Positions 22,907 through 34,717 of a DNA stretch of 64,000 bases are shown here, piece by piece. The notes under the pieces are model-generated. The model was not told the DNA's origin. It worked only from the letters and a program-made list of their open reading frames with translations, and did not search any database. Positions within the stretch are counted from its first letter, which is position 1; every line of letters starts with the position of its first letter. Position numbers and translations under genes: made by a program. Origin of the DNA: Paramyrothecium sp. XJ0827 (lineage: Eukaryota; Ascomycota; Sordariomycetes; Hypocreales; Stachybotryaceae); contig JAJFPB010000006.1 of assembly GCA_020881915.1 (NCBI GenBank), positions 1,178,001 through 1,242,000 of the forward strand, written 5' to 3'.

Positions 22907-24383
22907 TCATTCGCCTTTCCAAACCATCTCCATAAACAGAAGCGGTGGCTTCGACGTGGGATCAACACGCACAAACTCAAACCTCTCGTCCGCCTCCCTG
23001 AACAGAGTCTCAACATCCTCCACCGTGCGCTCGCTGTTGCCGGAAAGCGCCATCATGCGCACATCCGCCGCTGTCTTGGCCTTGACCATAGCCTTGGGCA
23101 GGGCCACGCCGTCTGGAAACGGCGTTCCAATAATCTCCATCACGACGATGCGGGCACCTGCCTTCAGCGCCGGAACGAGAGCCCTGATGATCTTGATTGC
23201 GAGCGACTTTGGCCAGTCGTAAAAGATGAACTTGAAGAGGTAGATGTCGGCGCCGACTACTGGTTGCGTCTGGAAGAAGTCGTGCGCGCGGAAGGACAGG
23301 CGCGACCTGAGCTCCGCTGGTATCGAAGCCTCGAAATCTGGCTCGCACTTGGGGAGATCCTCGACGATAATCTTCAGGTTAGGATACTTTTCAGCAAGGG
23401 GAATGTCATCGTGACCACCAGAGCCACCGATCTTATTGGTAACTCGTTAGCATATGGACAAAGCATGGGAAGAAGGGGAAACAATTCATCGAGGGCTGAA
23501 CTTACGTCAACAACCAGGGCATTCTCGGGCGTGTTCCAGTCCGTCAATGCCAACAACGACTCATTAGTTTTGAGCTCTTCCTTGGTATGTTTCATGAGCG
23601 CAACCATCTCCTTCTGCCTCCATCCCTTCTTCTCTCCTTCGCCATCTCCCTCGATCAAGTCCCAGAGTGAATCATACTTGCCTAGCATGCCGCCGCTGTA
23701 CGCATAATTAAACGCAAGACTGCCAGTCTCTTTGGGTAGCTCCGGCTCTCCGTAGGAGAACTTTTCCAGAGCGCGCGACAGCGCAATGGTGGGAGGGCCG
23801 CCGCTGTCCAGGGTGGTAGCAATGTTGGCGCGCAGGCCCCTGTCGCGGGCAACGGCAATGGAGCGCGAGTTGTGCTTGATGCGAGAGGCCTTCAAGGCTG
23901 GGTCAACACGGGCAAAGTAGCGGATCGCAAGAGCATGATCTAGAATACGACGGACCACCTCGATGGGTAGGTTCACGGCTTCGGCGACCTGGTCGAGCGA
24001 CACATCACCGTCAATGGGCACGGCGTCCCAGAAGTTAAAGTGGTTAAGAACATTGAGAGTGGTGGCCTCCGAGAGTGTCTTGTACATCGATTAGCTATCG
24101 GTTATCTCGATTGATTAAACCAGGAACAGTTGGAGCTCACCTGGTTTACGAATGATTCCGTGCTTGCTCTGGGGCCCTGAACAAGCCACGATAAGTCTTG
24201 CAGCAGTTCCGCAATGAATTCTCGCTGCATGTAGGTCATGGGGTCAAGCTTGTGGTACTCCTCTGGCGAGTCAACATCGTAGTGAGATGGCTCAAGACTC
24301 AGCTCGTCCAATTTGCTGGTGAATTGTGTGAAATGGTCGGTGACCTGAGCGAAGAGCTCCTTTAGCCCGTTGGCTGCCGCCAT
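22907..24383 (-). CDS. SAM-dependent O-methyltransferase
   Basis: Three exons, 24383-24141, 24078-23506 and 23431-22907, give 446 residues; introns are 62 and about 74 nt. The N-terminal half is the helical dimerisation/winged-helix region typical of fungal secondary-metabolite O-methyltransferases (LNHFNFWDAVP, VDQVAEAVNLP-like). The SAM-binding motif I is rebuilt by the second splice as VVDIGGSGGHDDIPLAEKYP. Later motifs include FRAHDFF, FKFIFYDWP (catalytic-region histidine is replaced here by YDWP) and RIVVMEIIGTPFPDG. It is homologous in layout to aflatoxin/sterigmatocystin-type enzymes but the substrate is unknown. Adjacent to a Zn2Cys6 regulator on the same strand. Confidence 0.9.
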
Positions 24384-25555
24384 GGTGAGTCAGTATAGAG
24401 AATGTCTAAGTCTAGTCTTTGAATCCCTAAGAGATGTTCAAAAATGTGTGAAGTGGTATGAGCAGTTTGTGATGATGATATTTGAGGTAGCTGAGCTGAT
24501 GATCAGACGATGGAATTGATTCCTACCACGAGTCATCTTAAGCAAGTTTCGTGGCCACACGATTAGCTCATCCCGTCTGTGTGACGCTATGCACGACGAG
24601 AAACTCGGGTTCTTGCCGGTGTCCTTTGCCGCTCGGCGTAATAGCCCGTGTCCCTTGCTGAGATGTGACGACTCGAAATAGCTACGGCGTGTGCGTATCA
24701 CCCATGTGGAATATATACTGCTCAATGTGGTTTAATGGCTTACGGCCGTGGGGTAGCAAGGGTCCTGTCGATCCCTCGTCATGCCTTCTCACTGATCAAC
24801 ACCAAACTCAAGGGACTGGCGTCCTATTCGGGCACCATCGCGACGCCACGAGGCAACCCAAGTGGGGCAGGGGTCTCAGTGGCACACCCTGCGATCTTTG
24901 ATGAAAAAGGAATGTCGTAAATATGTCTTAGTAATTCTGCGATCGTCATTCTTACTCTGGCTCCCCAGCATTTGGAGCGGTCGGGGATAAAGTGGATATC
25001 TAGCCTCGCTCGCCCCCTGTAACTGGGATGATTTCGTCCGACTCGACAATTGAACCTCGTCGAGCCAAGGCGCCAAAAAGCACTGGCCATGAAACGCTTT
25101 CTTCGGAGGTCGTTCTCCGTTCCATCGAGGCTTCCAGAGGGAGTGTGATGTACAGTATTATGCCGCGCAGGTGCCCTGTGGGCCTGGCAAAGCTTTCTTC
25201 ATTACCGTCCACGTGCAGAAATAGCGGGATCTTCACAGCTGAAAGTAGCTGACCAGGAGAGTCCCGATGTTTCGACTCCTTGCTCATGGTCTGTCCGACT
25301 CTGTCGTAAGCTTATTCTACGAACCAGTCATGATTGAAACGTTACCCGTGGCTCCCGTCTGTAAGCAGTAAGCACGTCATATGCTCGGTATCAACTGCCG
25401 GCTTCGCGCATTAACACGAGCATCGGAGGACTACGCATGGATCGCGGCAACAATTTCCTCTAGTTCTTGTCTTTCTCAACGGAAATTGAGTCGTGTTGAC
25501 CAATGCTGCCACTCGCAGCAGGAATTTGCAGCAGGAATATCTGTATTCCTGCGTT
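24384..25555. other. spacer between O-methyltransferase and regulator
   Basis: About 1.2 kb upstream of the O-methyltransferase and downstream of the regulator gene. A 95-residue minus-strand open frame (25000-25287) has no recognisable motif and is doubtful. Probably the O-methyltransferase promoter. Confidence 0.4.
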
Positions 25556-27963
25556 CTACGAACATTTGCAATGCTCATTATGAGGCGACTTGGCCATTAC
25601 TGATATATCGATGCGTCGAAGCCACCAAATCCCGGAACAACCTGCGTCACATCGGTCAGCCCATTGCTCAAGAGTCTCGCTGCTGTTCCTTACCATTGAT
25701 TCAAACTCGATCCAACTCGCAATGTCGGCCACAGAGCTCACCGGACTCGTGTAGAAATCCATCGAATCACCGTTGCCGTAGCCAGACATCAAGATGGTCG
25801 AAGCATCATTGCCGTCTTGGGCTGCCGTAATGCCTGACGACTCGGTAGCGGCGTTGATTGCGGAACTGTCCTGATGCATGGTCGGTGGCGTCGGGGGCTG
25901 CGTGCTCCGTGTCACTGCCTCCAGCCGAAGTTCCTCTAGCACCAGACAGTAGCGTGAGGACAAGGAGCCCGGTTCAGCTATGTTCGACATTTGGCTCTGA
26001 CACCGCGTTGCGGCGTCGAGGTATTCGTGGAATGTTTCTTGAGAGGATGTCGCTTGCTGAATCACAAAGACATAGAGAACGACAACGGCGGAAAAGGCAA
26101 AGTAAGAAGTGAACTGTGTCCAACAGGTTAGCAGCATCTCAGTTTTTAATGTTCCGTACAATTTACCCAAAAAGATTGCAACATCTGTCCTGACTGTATC
26201 AAATCGTTGACACGACCAACGATGCTCATCGCTGCTTGCAGGCATTCGCCAACTCCCTCCTCAATCTGCGCTTTATGTGGACTCTCCCGTCTGTTTCTCA
26301 CATCGTGCTGTAAGCGCGCAAAATTGCTCAATAGAAAATGCCTATTTAAGAGAATGATAGTATGCCAGTACGCGAGATTCAGTACGTTCCGTTGACGTCG
26401 AAAGATGGGGATGAGGACCGCAGTGTCAAGCTGCTCTGCGTCAAGGAATCTCGGAATCTCAGTGCGCCATGCCTTGAGACTCTGCGAGTATTTGGCGGCG
26501 AGGGCGCATCGATCTGATGTCGATGGGGGGCGGATGGAATACAAATCCCTAAGGATCATGCTCACCACCCGAGAAAGTCTATGGAAGGTCCGCTTCAGTA
26601 AGTGGCAAGAATTTAGAGGGGAGGAGTCCATACTTGAAGTAGGCGACTGGCGCCAACATAGCGGACTGTCCATCACTAGAGTTCTGGAGTACTAAATTAT
26701 CCAGTATCAACTCGCTGTCATCAAGTGTAGATGGCAGCTCTTGGTCTATGTCCTCGTCATGGAATATCCTGGGCCTTCCCAGCGCGATACTCAGGTAGTT
26801 ATCGAGACAGTAGGCGTTCCAGAATGTTCGCCTTCGGCATTCCAACTCGATGGGGTTGTGGCCGTAACCTGCATCCGGCTGCCTGTTACGGTGCAGGCCA
26901 ATCGCCAGTGCTAGTCGAGCTGCTGTTCCAAAGAGACTCCAGCAATGATTGATGCGTGATCTTGAAAGAAGCCATAGGCACTGACACAGGCGGGCTTGGA
27001 CAATGGTAAGGCTGGCTGCACCCCGTTCCTTGGATAGCTGATAATCGGCCGCCAGGAAATACCGGATGCTGTCTCGATTAGTCTGGGAAAGTCCAGTTGA
27101 CACAGGGGACGGTCGCAAACCTCTTCGTTGCATTGACCGCAGCTGGTTCACGACTCATATGCTCCTGAGCCAGGGCAAATATCATCCATAAAACAGCCCT
27201 CCGCGCGGGAGCCTTGTCATTATCCGCCATGGCGCCCATGGTGTCATGGAATTCGTCGAGCCATCTTTCCAACGTCGGACGATGAAGGAAACGATCCACC
27301 GGCACAGTGAAGTCAAAGTACTTTTGCAAGAGGCGAGACGTATCATCTTTGGAGAGCATGGCGCAGAAGGTAGGATCAAACTCGGGCAGCGGTATATCGC
27401 CAAAGGTAAAGTTGGTCGTTGTGTGGTGCAGCTTCTTCTGGATCCGGAGCAGGAATGACACGCCAGACGCGGGCCCAACGTAGTGTCCCTCGGAGTCCAT
27501 CTGGGTGACCTCCGGTGAGGCTCGAGACGGTGGCTCCGTGACACTGGCATCACGGACCAGCCCCGTGTTTGCTGCTAATTGACTGGTTTGCTGGGCGGCA
27601 GAATCCAAGGGGCGCACAGGACCAGAGGTTCGCTTGGAGCCGTCTCTAGGCGAGCGAAGATGATTCGAACGGCCAATTGGAGGGTGGCGGCCCCTGTTGT
27701 ATGGTGCAGCATACAGACACTCTGCGCTGGCACGCAGACATATCTCACACGGTTGAGTCCCGGTACACCGGATCTTCCTCCTAGCCGTGGCACACAACAG
27801 TCAGCTTTTGCCCAGCCATGAAAGCGGATCTCTGGGCTCCCCACCGTTTACATCGATCACAGGCCCGAGAAACGCGGACCCTGTGGCTGTCCCATTGTTG
27901 CTGTTCCATCTCAGGCGGGGCGGCAGAGGACGGGGAAGTGAGACCTGGGAAGCTAGGGTCCAA
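25556..27963 (-). CDS. Zn2Cys6 transcription factor with fungal_trans domain
   Basis: Five exons, 27963-27845, 27780-27138, 27082-26634, 26578-26167 and 26113-25556, give 726 residues. The first intron splits the binuclear zinc cluster; after splicing it reads CDRCKRRKIRC followed by CEICLRASAEC, the six-cysteine C-x2-C-x6-C-x5-C-x2-C-x6-C pattern. A basic linker rich in Arg/Ser follows. The fungal_trans middle-homology region spans about residues 200-480 (ARLALAIGLHRN, ELECRRRTFWNAYCLDNYLSIALGRPRIF). The C-terminus is rich in Ser/Thr/Pro and acidic residues, consistent with activation. It is nuclear by family. It may control the neighbouring O-methyltransferase; that is inference from proximity. 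The start at 27963 is preferred to an internal ATG 18 codons later because both keep the zinc cluster but only the first leaves a full leader. Confidence 0.9.
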
Positions 27964-29629
27964 GTGCCTATGAATATCAAGTCCGCTGACTTGTTCAGGG
28001 CGCAGGCAAGTGGTTTAAACTGTGCCCCACAGGCTTGTGTCGCAGGACAAGCTTGTTGGCGAGAAAATTCCAAGTTCGCGGCTTCGTCCTCGACGGAGCT
28101 CTGCCAAGTCCAGTTACACAGCAAATTAGTCCAGCTTAGAATTATGGCCAGATCACGGGGCAGCACTAAAACAACTGTGGAGCTTGTACCAGGGGCAATC
28201 ACCATTCCCATGACTGGGAGCTTTCTATACCCCGCACACTCTCCGCTTCGCTGTGGTTGGTTCTGAATGGCTTGTGCTGTGGCTAGACTTTGGCGTAAAG
28301 TTGTTGGCATGCACTCTTCAGCAACAGAAGGCATACGCACAGAGTTGCTTCGCTACCGTTGCGTCCAAGAATTACTAAATAAAACGATAAGCCACTTAGC
28401 AACTTAGCGACTTCCCTATGTGCTCAACATCTGCTAAGATAAGTCTGCGCAGCTCGTGTCATGCATGTCTCATCCCGTGATCTCTGCTGGAGCAGAATGC
28501 GGAATCCTTGAATGCCTCCCATGGCCGTCGTACGAACAATGCCTTCACCAATTTGAAGGATCCTGTCCTGATTATGCGGTCCTTGTTATAATTGACCGCA
28601 TACACTATTTGTTCTCACGCGCCAGCCTGTATGGTTGTCTTCCCGACAGCTGCACAATTGTGAAGACTGTTCTAGGGTAGGATGCCGCAAGAATCACCGG
28701 CCAATTCGTCATGTTACGACCAAGTGTGCTTGCTCATGCTGAGAGAGATGGATGCCTTCGTCTCAAACATATGATCCGTGGAATAGCCAGGAAAGTGCTG
28801 TGCTGTGTTTGTGCTTCACATCATCCTCGACTTTTTAGCTTGTTGAGTCTGCTGTGAAGATGAAGAAAGCGGGTTCAGGGAGTTGCATTTGGACAGCGGG
28901 TATCGCCAAAAAGGTCTCAAAGCCAACTTTGACATAGTTCTCGGCAAATAATGCCAGTTATTGTTTGAGAGAATAACCACAATAGATGCCTCATTCATGG
29001 TTGTCGCTGTCGTGGACTGGCTTAACAATTGCAGAATAGGCTCTAACGGCGATTGGTCATTCTTCTGCAATCACTTCGCGGCACCGATTGGGTCTTAGAA
29101 ATGGAAATACCACTGCTACAGTGTCAAGGATATGCGATCCGGCGAAAGCATCAAGCTCAACGATCTAATGGATCCGGACCACCAAATCCGACGGTTTCGA
29201 TACCATCAGACTAGCCCGCCACTCCACAGCAAGACATGCAACCTTGGCCAATTTCTCTTCACACTTTCCCTCCCCGCTTCTGTGGTGAGACCCACAGTTT
29301 TCCTCCTCATCCCTGCTTTTCCGTTTTCCGTCTTCCGTCAGTGGCCGCTAGTTCGTGGTGCATCAACAAGGGGTACGCTCGGTCAGACTTACGGCCATGG
29401 GTATGGCCCAGCGTTGACTGCTCCTTGGCACGTTGCATTTGAAGATTGGGCTCATGCATCTAGCCGTTTCTTTCACATTTTGAATTTCTCACATGTTTTG
29501 CCTGAATCTGGACTGCTCTGGCGAATAATTGGTCACTTGACAGGGCTGCTCGGCAAGCTCAGTCCATCAGTCTACAGAATCAGCTTCCTCAGCGTTCAAC
29601 CAAGACATTGAACCCTTAGATTATTCAAA
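27964..29629. other. divergent intergenic region
   Basis: About 1.7 kb between the divergent regulator and galactonate dehydratase genes. A 179-residue minus-strand open frame (27801-28340) largely antisense/overlapping to the first regulator exon has no family signature. The stretch 29130-29629 may be the 5' leader of the dehydratase gene. Confidence 0.4.
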
Positions 29630-30935
29630 ATGGGTAAAATCGCCACGATGGAGTATTTTCGAGTGCCACCTCGCTGGCTGCTCGTCAAAATAACCGACGA
29701 GGATGGCCATACCGGTTGGGGAGAAGCTTCGCTGGAAGGTCATACCAATGCGGTGGAAGGGTGTTTGGACGGATGGTTTGAGAGATATCGTGGACTGGAC
29801 GCTGAGTTAGTCACCACTCCTACGTCCAAGTCGTGGACAATACTGATCATGTATTAGTGACATCGAGAATATCTGGCAAATGTCATGGCGCACAAGTTTT
29901 TATCGCGGAGGCCCCGTCTTCATGAGCGCGCTATCAGGAATTGATATTGCACTCTGGGATCTCAAAGGTATGTTGATCATTGACTCGAAGCTTTACGGTT
30001 CTTATTACTTATAAGGCAGCTCGAAAACTTGGCGTGCCCATTTATCAGCTTCTAGGAGGAAAAGTTCGAAATAAGATCAAAGTCTACTCCTGGATTGGAG
30101 GCGATAAACCTAGCGAAGTTGAATCCCAAGCGTATGTCACAGGATTGCTGGCCCCTTCCCAAAGGGTCTCCCACTAAGTCTTCACAGTCAGGCACGCAAG
30201 CAGCAGGGTTTCCATGCAGTGAAAATGAACGGGACTGGGGACACAGCCTGGCTTGACTCTCCTTCTGTCGTGGACGAAGTTGTCGACCGCATCAAGCTGG
30301 TCAAATCGACAGGAGTAGATGTCGCAGTGGACTTCCACGGCCGAGTACACAAACCAATGGCAAAACAGCTGGCGAAAGCTCTTGAGCCCCACAGACCCCT
30401 TTTTATCGAGGAGCCTCTTTTGTCGGAGCACATCGGTTCCATCAAAGAGTTGTCACAGCTGACTCAGGTCCCCATTGCTCTGGGGGAGCGTCTTTATAGT
30501 AGATGGGACGTACGGCCATTCCTAGAGGCCGGCTGTGTTGACATCTTGCAGCCAGATATCTGCCATGTAGGGGGTATTTCAGAAATGAAGCGGATCGCAG
30601 GGATGTGCGAGGCATATGACGTGGCCCTGGCTCCTCATTGTCCTTTAGGTCCTATTGCCCTGGCCGCTAACGTCCAGGTGGATGCAGCCACACCAAACTT
30701 TGCTATCCAAGAGATGAGCCTTGGAATCCATTACAATAACACGGGCCAAGATATTACTTCGTACATACACAACCCAGAAGTATGGGATGTTAAGGATGGG
30801 TATATTGATCTGTTATCCGGACCGGGTTTAGGAATCGACATAGACGAGCAGCAGGTTAGGGAACTGTCCGTCGGGGCCGAGGCATGGGTCACGCCAGAGT
30901 TCAGGGGCCCTTGTGGCGAGGTCAGAGAATGGTAG
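29630..30935 (+). CDS. galactonate dehydratase-like enzyme (enolase superfamily, DgoD-like)
   Basis: Four exons, 29630-29805, 29858-29967, 30020-30131 and 30188-30935, give 381 residues, the usual length of bacterial DgoD. Introns are 52-56 nt. N-terminal capping domain: [21 protein letters not shown] and [23 protein letters not shown]. Barrel domain: KMNG, then DFHGRV (first metal ligand and catalytic His region), EEP (second ligand), GERLYSRWD (third ligand), then QPDICHVGG and [13 protein letters not shown] (catalytic His). It would convert D-galactonate or a close aldonate to the 2-keto-3-deoxy acid in the cytosol. High similarity in motif order to bacterial enzymes suggests ancient transfer, with introns gained since; that is inference. 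Neighbours are a GH35 relic, a sugar transporter and a dehydrogenase. Confidence 0.9.
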
Positions 30936-31386
30936 ACAGAAAAAATTGCGTACGCAGAGTAAATTATTCACGTACACCTTATAAGAGTATTGCATCAACT
31001 GCGAGAGTGAAAACAGCTCTTTAGTGGTACATCCGGGCCGAAACTAGTGAGCCAGCCATCCTTACTCTGGGATTCGATGGGTTTCTCAGGTAAAAAAGGC
31101 CTGGCAGATAGCAATGGTGTGGGATTTACTGTTTCCCTGTCATTATTCGGAAGAATTCTTTTGGTTCATACATACGTATCAAACAAGATTTAGCTTCCAA
31201 GTAGAATAGTCCATTTCGCGCAAGACTAACACGGGAACATGAGCGTCTGGAGACTTACATAGTTGTGAATTGAAAGGGGACAGTATGCTATCTATTAAGT
31301 TTGTACTGCAAACAATTAAGCATTGCAGTTCTAAACATGCCTCAAAACCAACAACATATCTTTCAAGCGTACTGGCTACGGTCGGT
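30936..31386. other. spacer
   Basis: About 450 bases between the convergent 3' ends of the dehydratase gene and the beta-galactosidase relic. No gene is seen. Confidence 0.4.
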
Positions 31387-32720
31387 TCAGTCGGATCGCA
31401 GGTACTTGGTATCATACGAGAAATCTAAGGACGATTTGTGGAGGCCAAGCACCTTCCAACTCACTTCAACTGAACCACCAGCCTCGTCGAGCGCCCAAAT
31501 GCTGAGACCAATAGTGTTATTTCCATGATAGTCAAAGTTCCAGGAGTTACTGGAGAAAGAGTAAGCATTTTTGGTTTGAGATTTTGACGAGTGACTTACC
31601 AGGAAACTTCACTTGGTTCGCAACCGCCGGGACGATCTTGGCGTATTGGTAACCGTTGACATATAGCTGAGCACGGATCTTGGCTCGGCGAGGGGCGCGA
31701 AGCTCAAAGGCTATACTAATACCACGATATTTCGGTAGATCAGTGGAATTACGGTGCGGTGGAACCTTGCAGTTGCACTAACGAAGCCGTCTTGTGGCAG
31801 GCCATCTTCCCAGTCACTGTCATCGAACCCTAGGAGATGCCAGCCCAGTCGTTCTGCGTGTAGGCCACCTTCGTTGTAAGTTCCTCGGACTGGGCCCAGG
31901 AGATGGATACCAGATACCAGCCGCATTTCCAGCCACCATCCATGAGGAGAACTCGGCCTCTCCACCGTAGCTCGTGGTCAAGGTGGCTCTCAAGATGCTC
32001 TGAGGGTCTAGCGTCGCCTCTCGTTGCTCCTTACCCATGGCGTCTTAAATGATAAACAGGACGTTCTCGGCATCTGTTCTCATGGTTTCATTGGGAAACT
32101 TGGCCGGCAGAGCCCCAGTCTTGTTCAGCATGCTTCCCTGCTAGGCACCAAGCAACTCGCCATTTAGGTACGCTGAGAAACCGCTTGCAAGGCCGCCGAT
32201 GACACGCAGATAGACTTTAGTTGGTATATCGACGCCTGACGCCTCGAATCGGCCACGCAAAAGCAGATTACCAGCTTGGTATCCATATTCATCCGCAAAG
32301 AGCACGGGAAAAGAGTGTCCGGAGGGACCGGATGAGACGTGGTCATGTGGTCCGCATCTGAAGCACGGCCAATAAAGGCATTTAATAGGAAATCTGGAAT
32401 GGGACAGTGCTCAAACTTACCAGTCCACTTGGAGTCGTCGTAATTAGCTGGAACCTCAGGAAGCCCGTTTGCCAGCTTCCATTCAGTCAATGGGGGGCAC
32501 AGATGCCTGAACGCTGTCGCCTGTGGCTTTTGAGGACTAAAGGACACCAACCAAACTGCCACACTTAGTCTTGGCTACAGCGATCTTGACCCCATTGAAT
32601 CGGGGCCAGATCTCAATCTCAGTCTCCTCATTCCATCACCATCCACATGAACGGTGTCATCATAAGTGAACTCAATAATGTATTGCGCATGGATCCATGT
32701 TTCACCTGGCACTTGCGACG
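31387..32720 (-). pseudogene. GH35 beta-galactosidase, 5'-truncated relic
   Basis: The minus strand encodes, with interruptions, the C-terminal domains of a fungal GH35 beta-galactosidase (LacA type). Recognisable in order are EIEIWPRFNGVKIAVAKTKCGSLVG-like sequence near 32550-32640, LTEWKLANGLPEVPANYDDSKW near 32430-32500, YLRVIGGLASGFSAYLNGELLG near 32130-32220, ENVLFII near 32050, GGEAEFSSWMVAGNAAG near 31910-31970, GPVRGTYNEGGLHAERLGWHL near 31840-31900, ELRAPRRAKIRAQLYVNGYQYAKIVP near 31640-31720, and after an intact-looking intron NNTIGLSIWALDEAGGSVEVSWKVLG to a stop at 31387. At least three in-frame stops (two look like Q or W codons changed by C-to-T or G-to-A) and several frameshifts occur. 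The catalytic TIM barrel (roughly the first 600 residues) is missing: the next gene begins less than 200 bases upstream. Confidence 0.85.
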
Positions 32721-32904
32721 ATTCTAAGACTGACGGACAAGAAAATTGTAAGCAAGGTCTCATCGCTAGAAAGCGAAGGAGGCTACAGGAACAACTACCC
32801 CCAAAAAGAATCGAGATGACCTCAACCGAATATAACTGACCCAGCTCATGCATATGACTTCCGTGCCTGTTGCGTGCAGGGGTCGCTGGTATCAGAAGCT
32901 TCGT

Positions 32905-34717
32905 CTACACTGTGTGTTCAACTGCAGCCTCGTCATGTTCGGTAATAGGCTTCTCTACCACCCCCATCTCAGCTGCATAAGTGGTAGACGGGACCCAGCC
33001 GGCGCTCTTCCGTGGCTCCACCTCTTCCAGCATGCGGTCGACCTGCTCCAGACTCAACCCTTTGGTCTCAGGAACGAAGAAGTAGGCAAATGTAGCGCTG
33101 CAGCAGCAGAATGAACCCCAGATGAAGAAGACTTTAGGTCCAAGGTCAGCACTGCCGGCCTCGGTGCCAACCAAATATGGGGTTACCGTGGCGATGATGC
33201 AGTTCCAAAGCCAGCAGGATGCGGTTGAGATACCGACACCTCGCGATCGGATTGGTAGAGGAAAGATCTCTCCGATAACCACCCAACCAGCTGGACCCCA
33301 TGTCGTCGCGAAAAAGAAGATGTTGATGCAGATGAACGCAATGCTTGCCTGGACGGCGGCTTGGTTGTTTGTCTCAGGTTTCCCAGCGGTGACGCCGAGG
33401 ATACCAACAATAAACTGCGTAATAACCATGCCTATTGCTCCGTAAATAAGGAGAGGCCGACGGCCGAATCTCTCAATTGTCCAGAAGGCGAGGGGGGTCG
33501 AACAAACGTTGACCAAGGTGGTGATCAAGGATATGAGGAAGGGGTTTTTGATGGATTCTATGCGCTGAAAATAGATGACTCCGTAATAGAAGATGAAGTT
33601 TTGTCCCGAGGCTTGTGCGAACATCTATTTTACTTGTCAGTCGAATCTTGAGTATTCTCGAATGCAGCTCGCCTCACCTGGATGCAGAAACCAAGAATCG
33701 TTCGGCGCAGGTTTGAGCTGGCTTTGCTGATGGAGCCCCTGAAACAAGCCAGCCAAGAGCCGAGATAACTTTGCTTTACGATGATTGCTGATTCGTATTC
33801 ATGGTTCGCTATAATCTCCGCAAGCTCGTCTCTGATGTAGTCCGAGTCCTTCGGCTGTCCTCGAATGGAAGACAGTGCGCTTGTGGCTTGATCGATCTTG
33901 CCCTTCATGACGAAGAATCGAGGCGACTCGGCTGTTATTCGACTCCATTAGCGATGTGAAGACGAGGAACTTCGAAGTACGTACGGAGGAAGAACAAGCC
34001 AACACCAAGGATGATTGCCCACAAAAACTGGATACCGATGGGGATACGGTATGAACCAGTATCGTTCCGGTTTTGGCTGGCGTACACTACACAATTGGCC
34101 AGAAGGAGACCGATAGTGCTTTGCGAAGAGTCAGCCGAGATGTTGCTCGTCACGAGCCAAGGCATCACTTACATGCAGAATTGGTAGCCTGCCACCAAGG
34201 CGCCGCGAATCTTCCGCGGCGCAATCTCCGACATGTAGAGAATGACCACAGCAGAGTTGAAACCAACACCACCGCCTGCGATCAAGCGGCCGAGGGTCAT
34301 CAGCGCCAGTTGATTCGTGCTGGCGACCTGAAGAACGCAACCGGCGCAGAAGATGACGCAGCCCCAAATAATGGTAGGACGACGACCAGTAAGGTCCGCA
34401 ATGTCTCCTGCGACGAGCGCGCCCAGGAATGTGCCTAGAGAGAGGATTGAGGTCATCAAAGAGGTCTCGTAAGCACCAATGGCAAAATGCTTTGAGTCGT
34501 CCACTGGCTTTCCGGCTTCCCAATCATACTCCATGCCGGTGTACATGGAGATGAAGTATGGCATGCCCAGAACGCCCCCCATCCAGCCAATGTCATAGCC
34601 GAAGAAGACACCCCCGAACGCGGCGAACGCGCAGAGGAGGTAGGCTTTGAGGGTGACAGGAGCCTCAATCCGCGACACATCAGCGGTGCCTTGAATAGGG
34701 AGGGTGCCTCCAGCCAT
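32905..34717 (-). CDS. MFS sugar porter
   Basis: Four exons, 34717-34173, 34118-33985, 33931-33678 and 33624-32905, give 550 residues with introns of about 53-54 nt. Sugar-porter family signatures are present: GGVFFGYDIGWMGGVLG in helix 1, DLTGRRPTI in loop 2-3, PESPRFF after helix 6 (rebuilt by splicing), QASGQNFIFYYG in helix 7, ERFGRRPLL in loop 8-9, and PETKGLSLEQVDRML after helix 12. Twelve membrane segments fit. It is a plasma-membrane sugar/H+ symporter by family; close relatives carry lactose, glucose or galacturonate. Being between a beta-galactosidase relic and a dehydrogenase, a galactoside or galactose-related substrate is a reasonable guess. Confidence 0.9.

Noticed and set aside
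25000..25287. 95-residue minus-strand frame between the O-methyltransferase and the regulator
   Set aside because: No motif, no splice partners and a competing plus-strand frame of similar length.
27801..28340. 179-residue minus-strand frame upstream of the zinc-cluster gene
   Set aside because: Overlaps the first exon of the regulator in another frame, with no recognisable domain.
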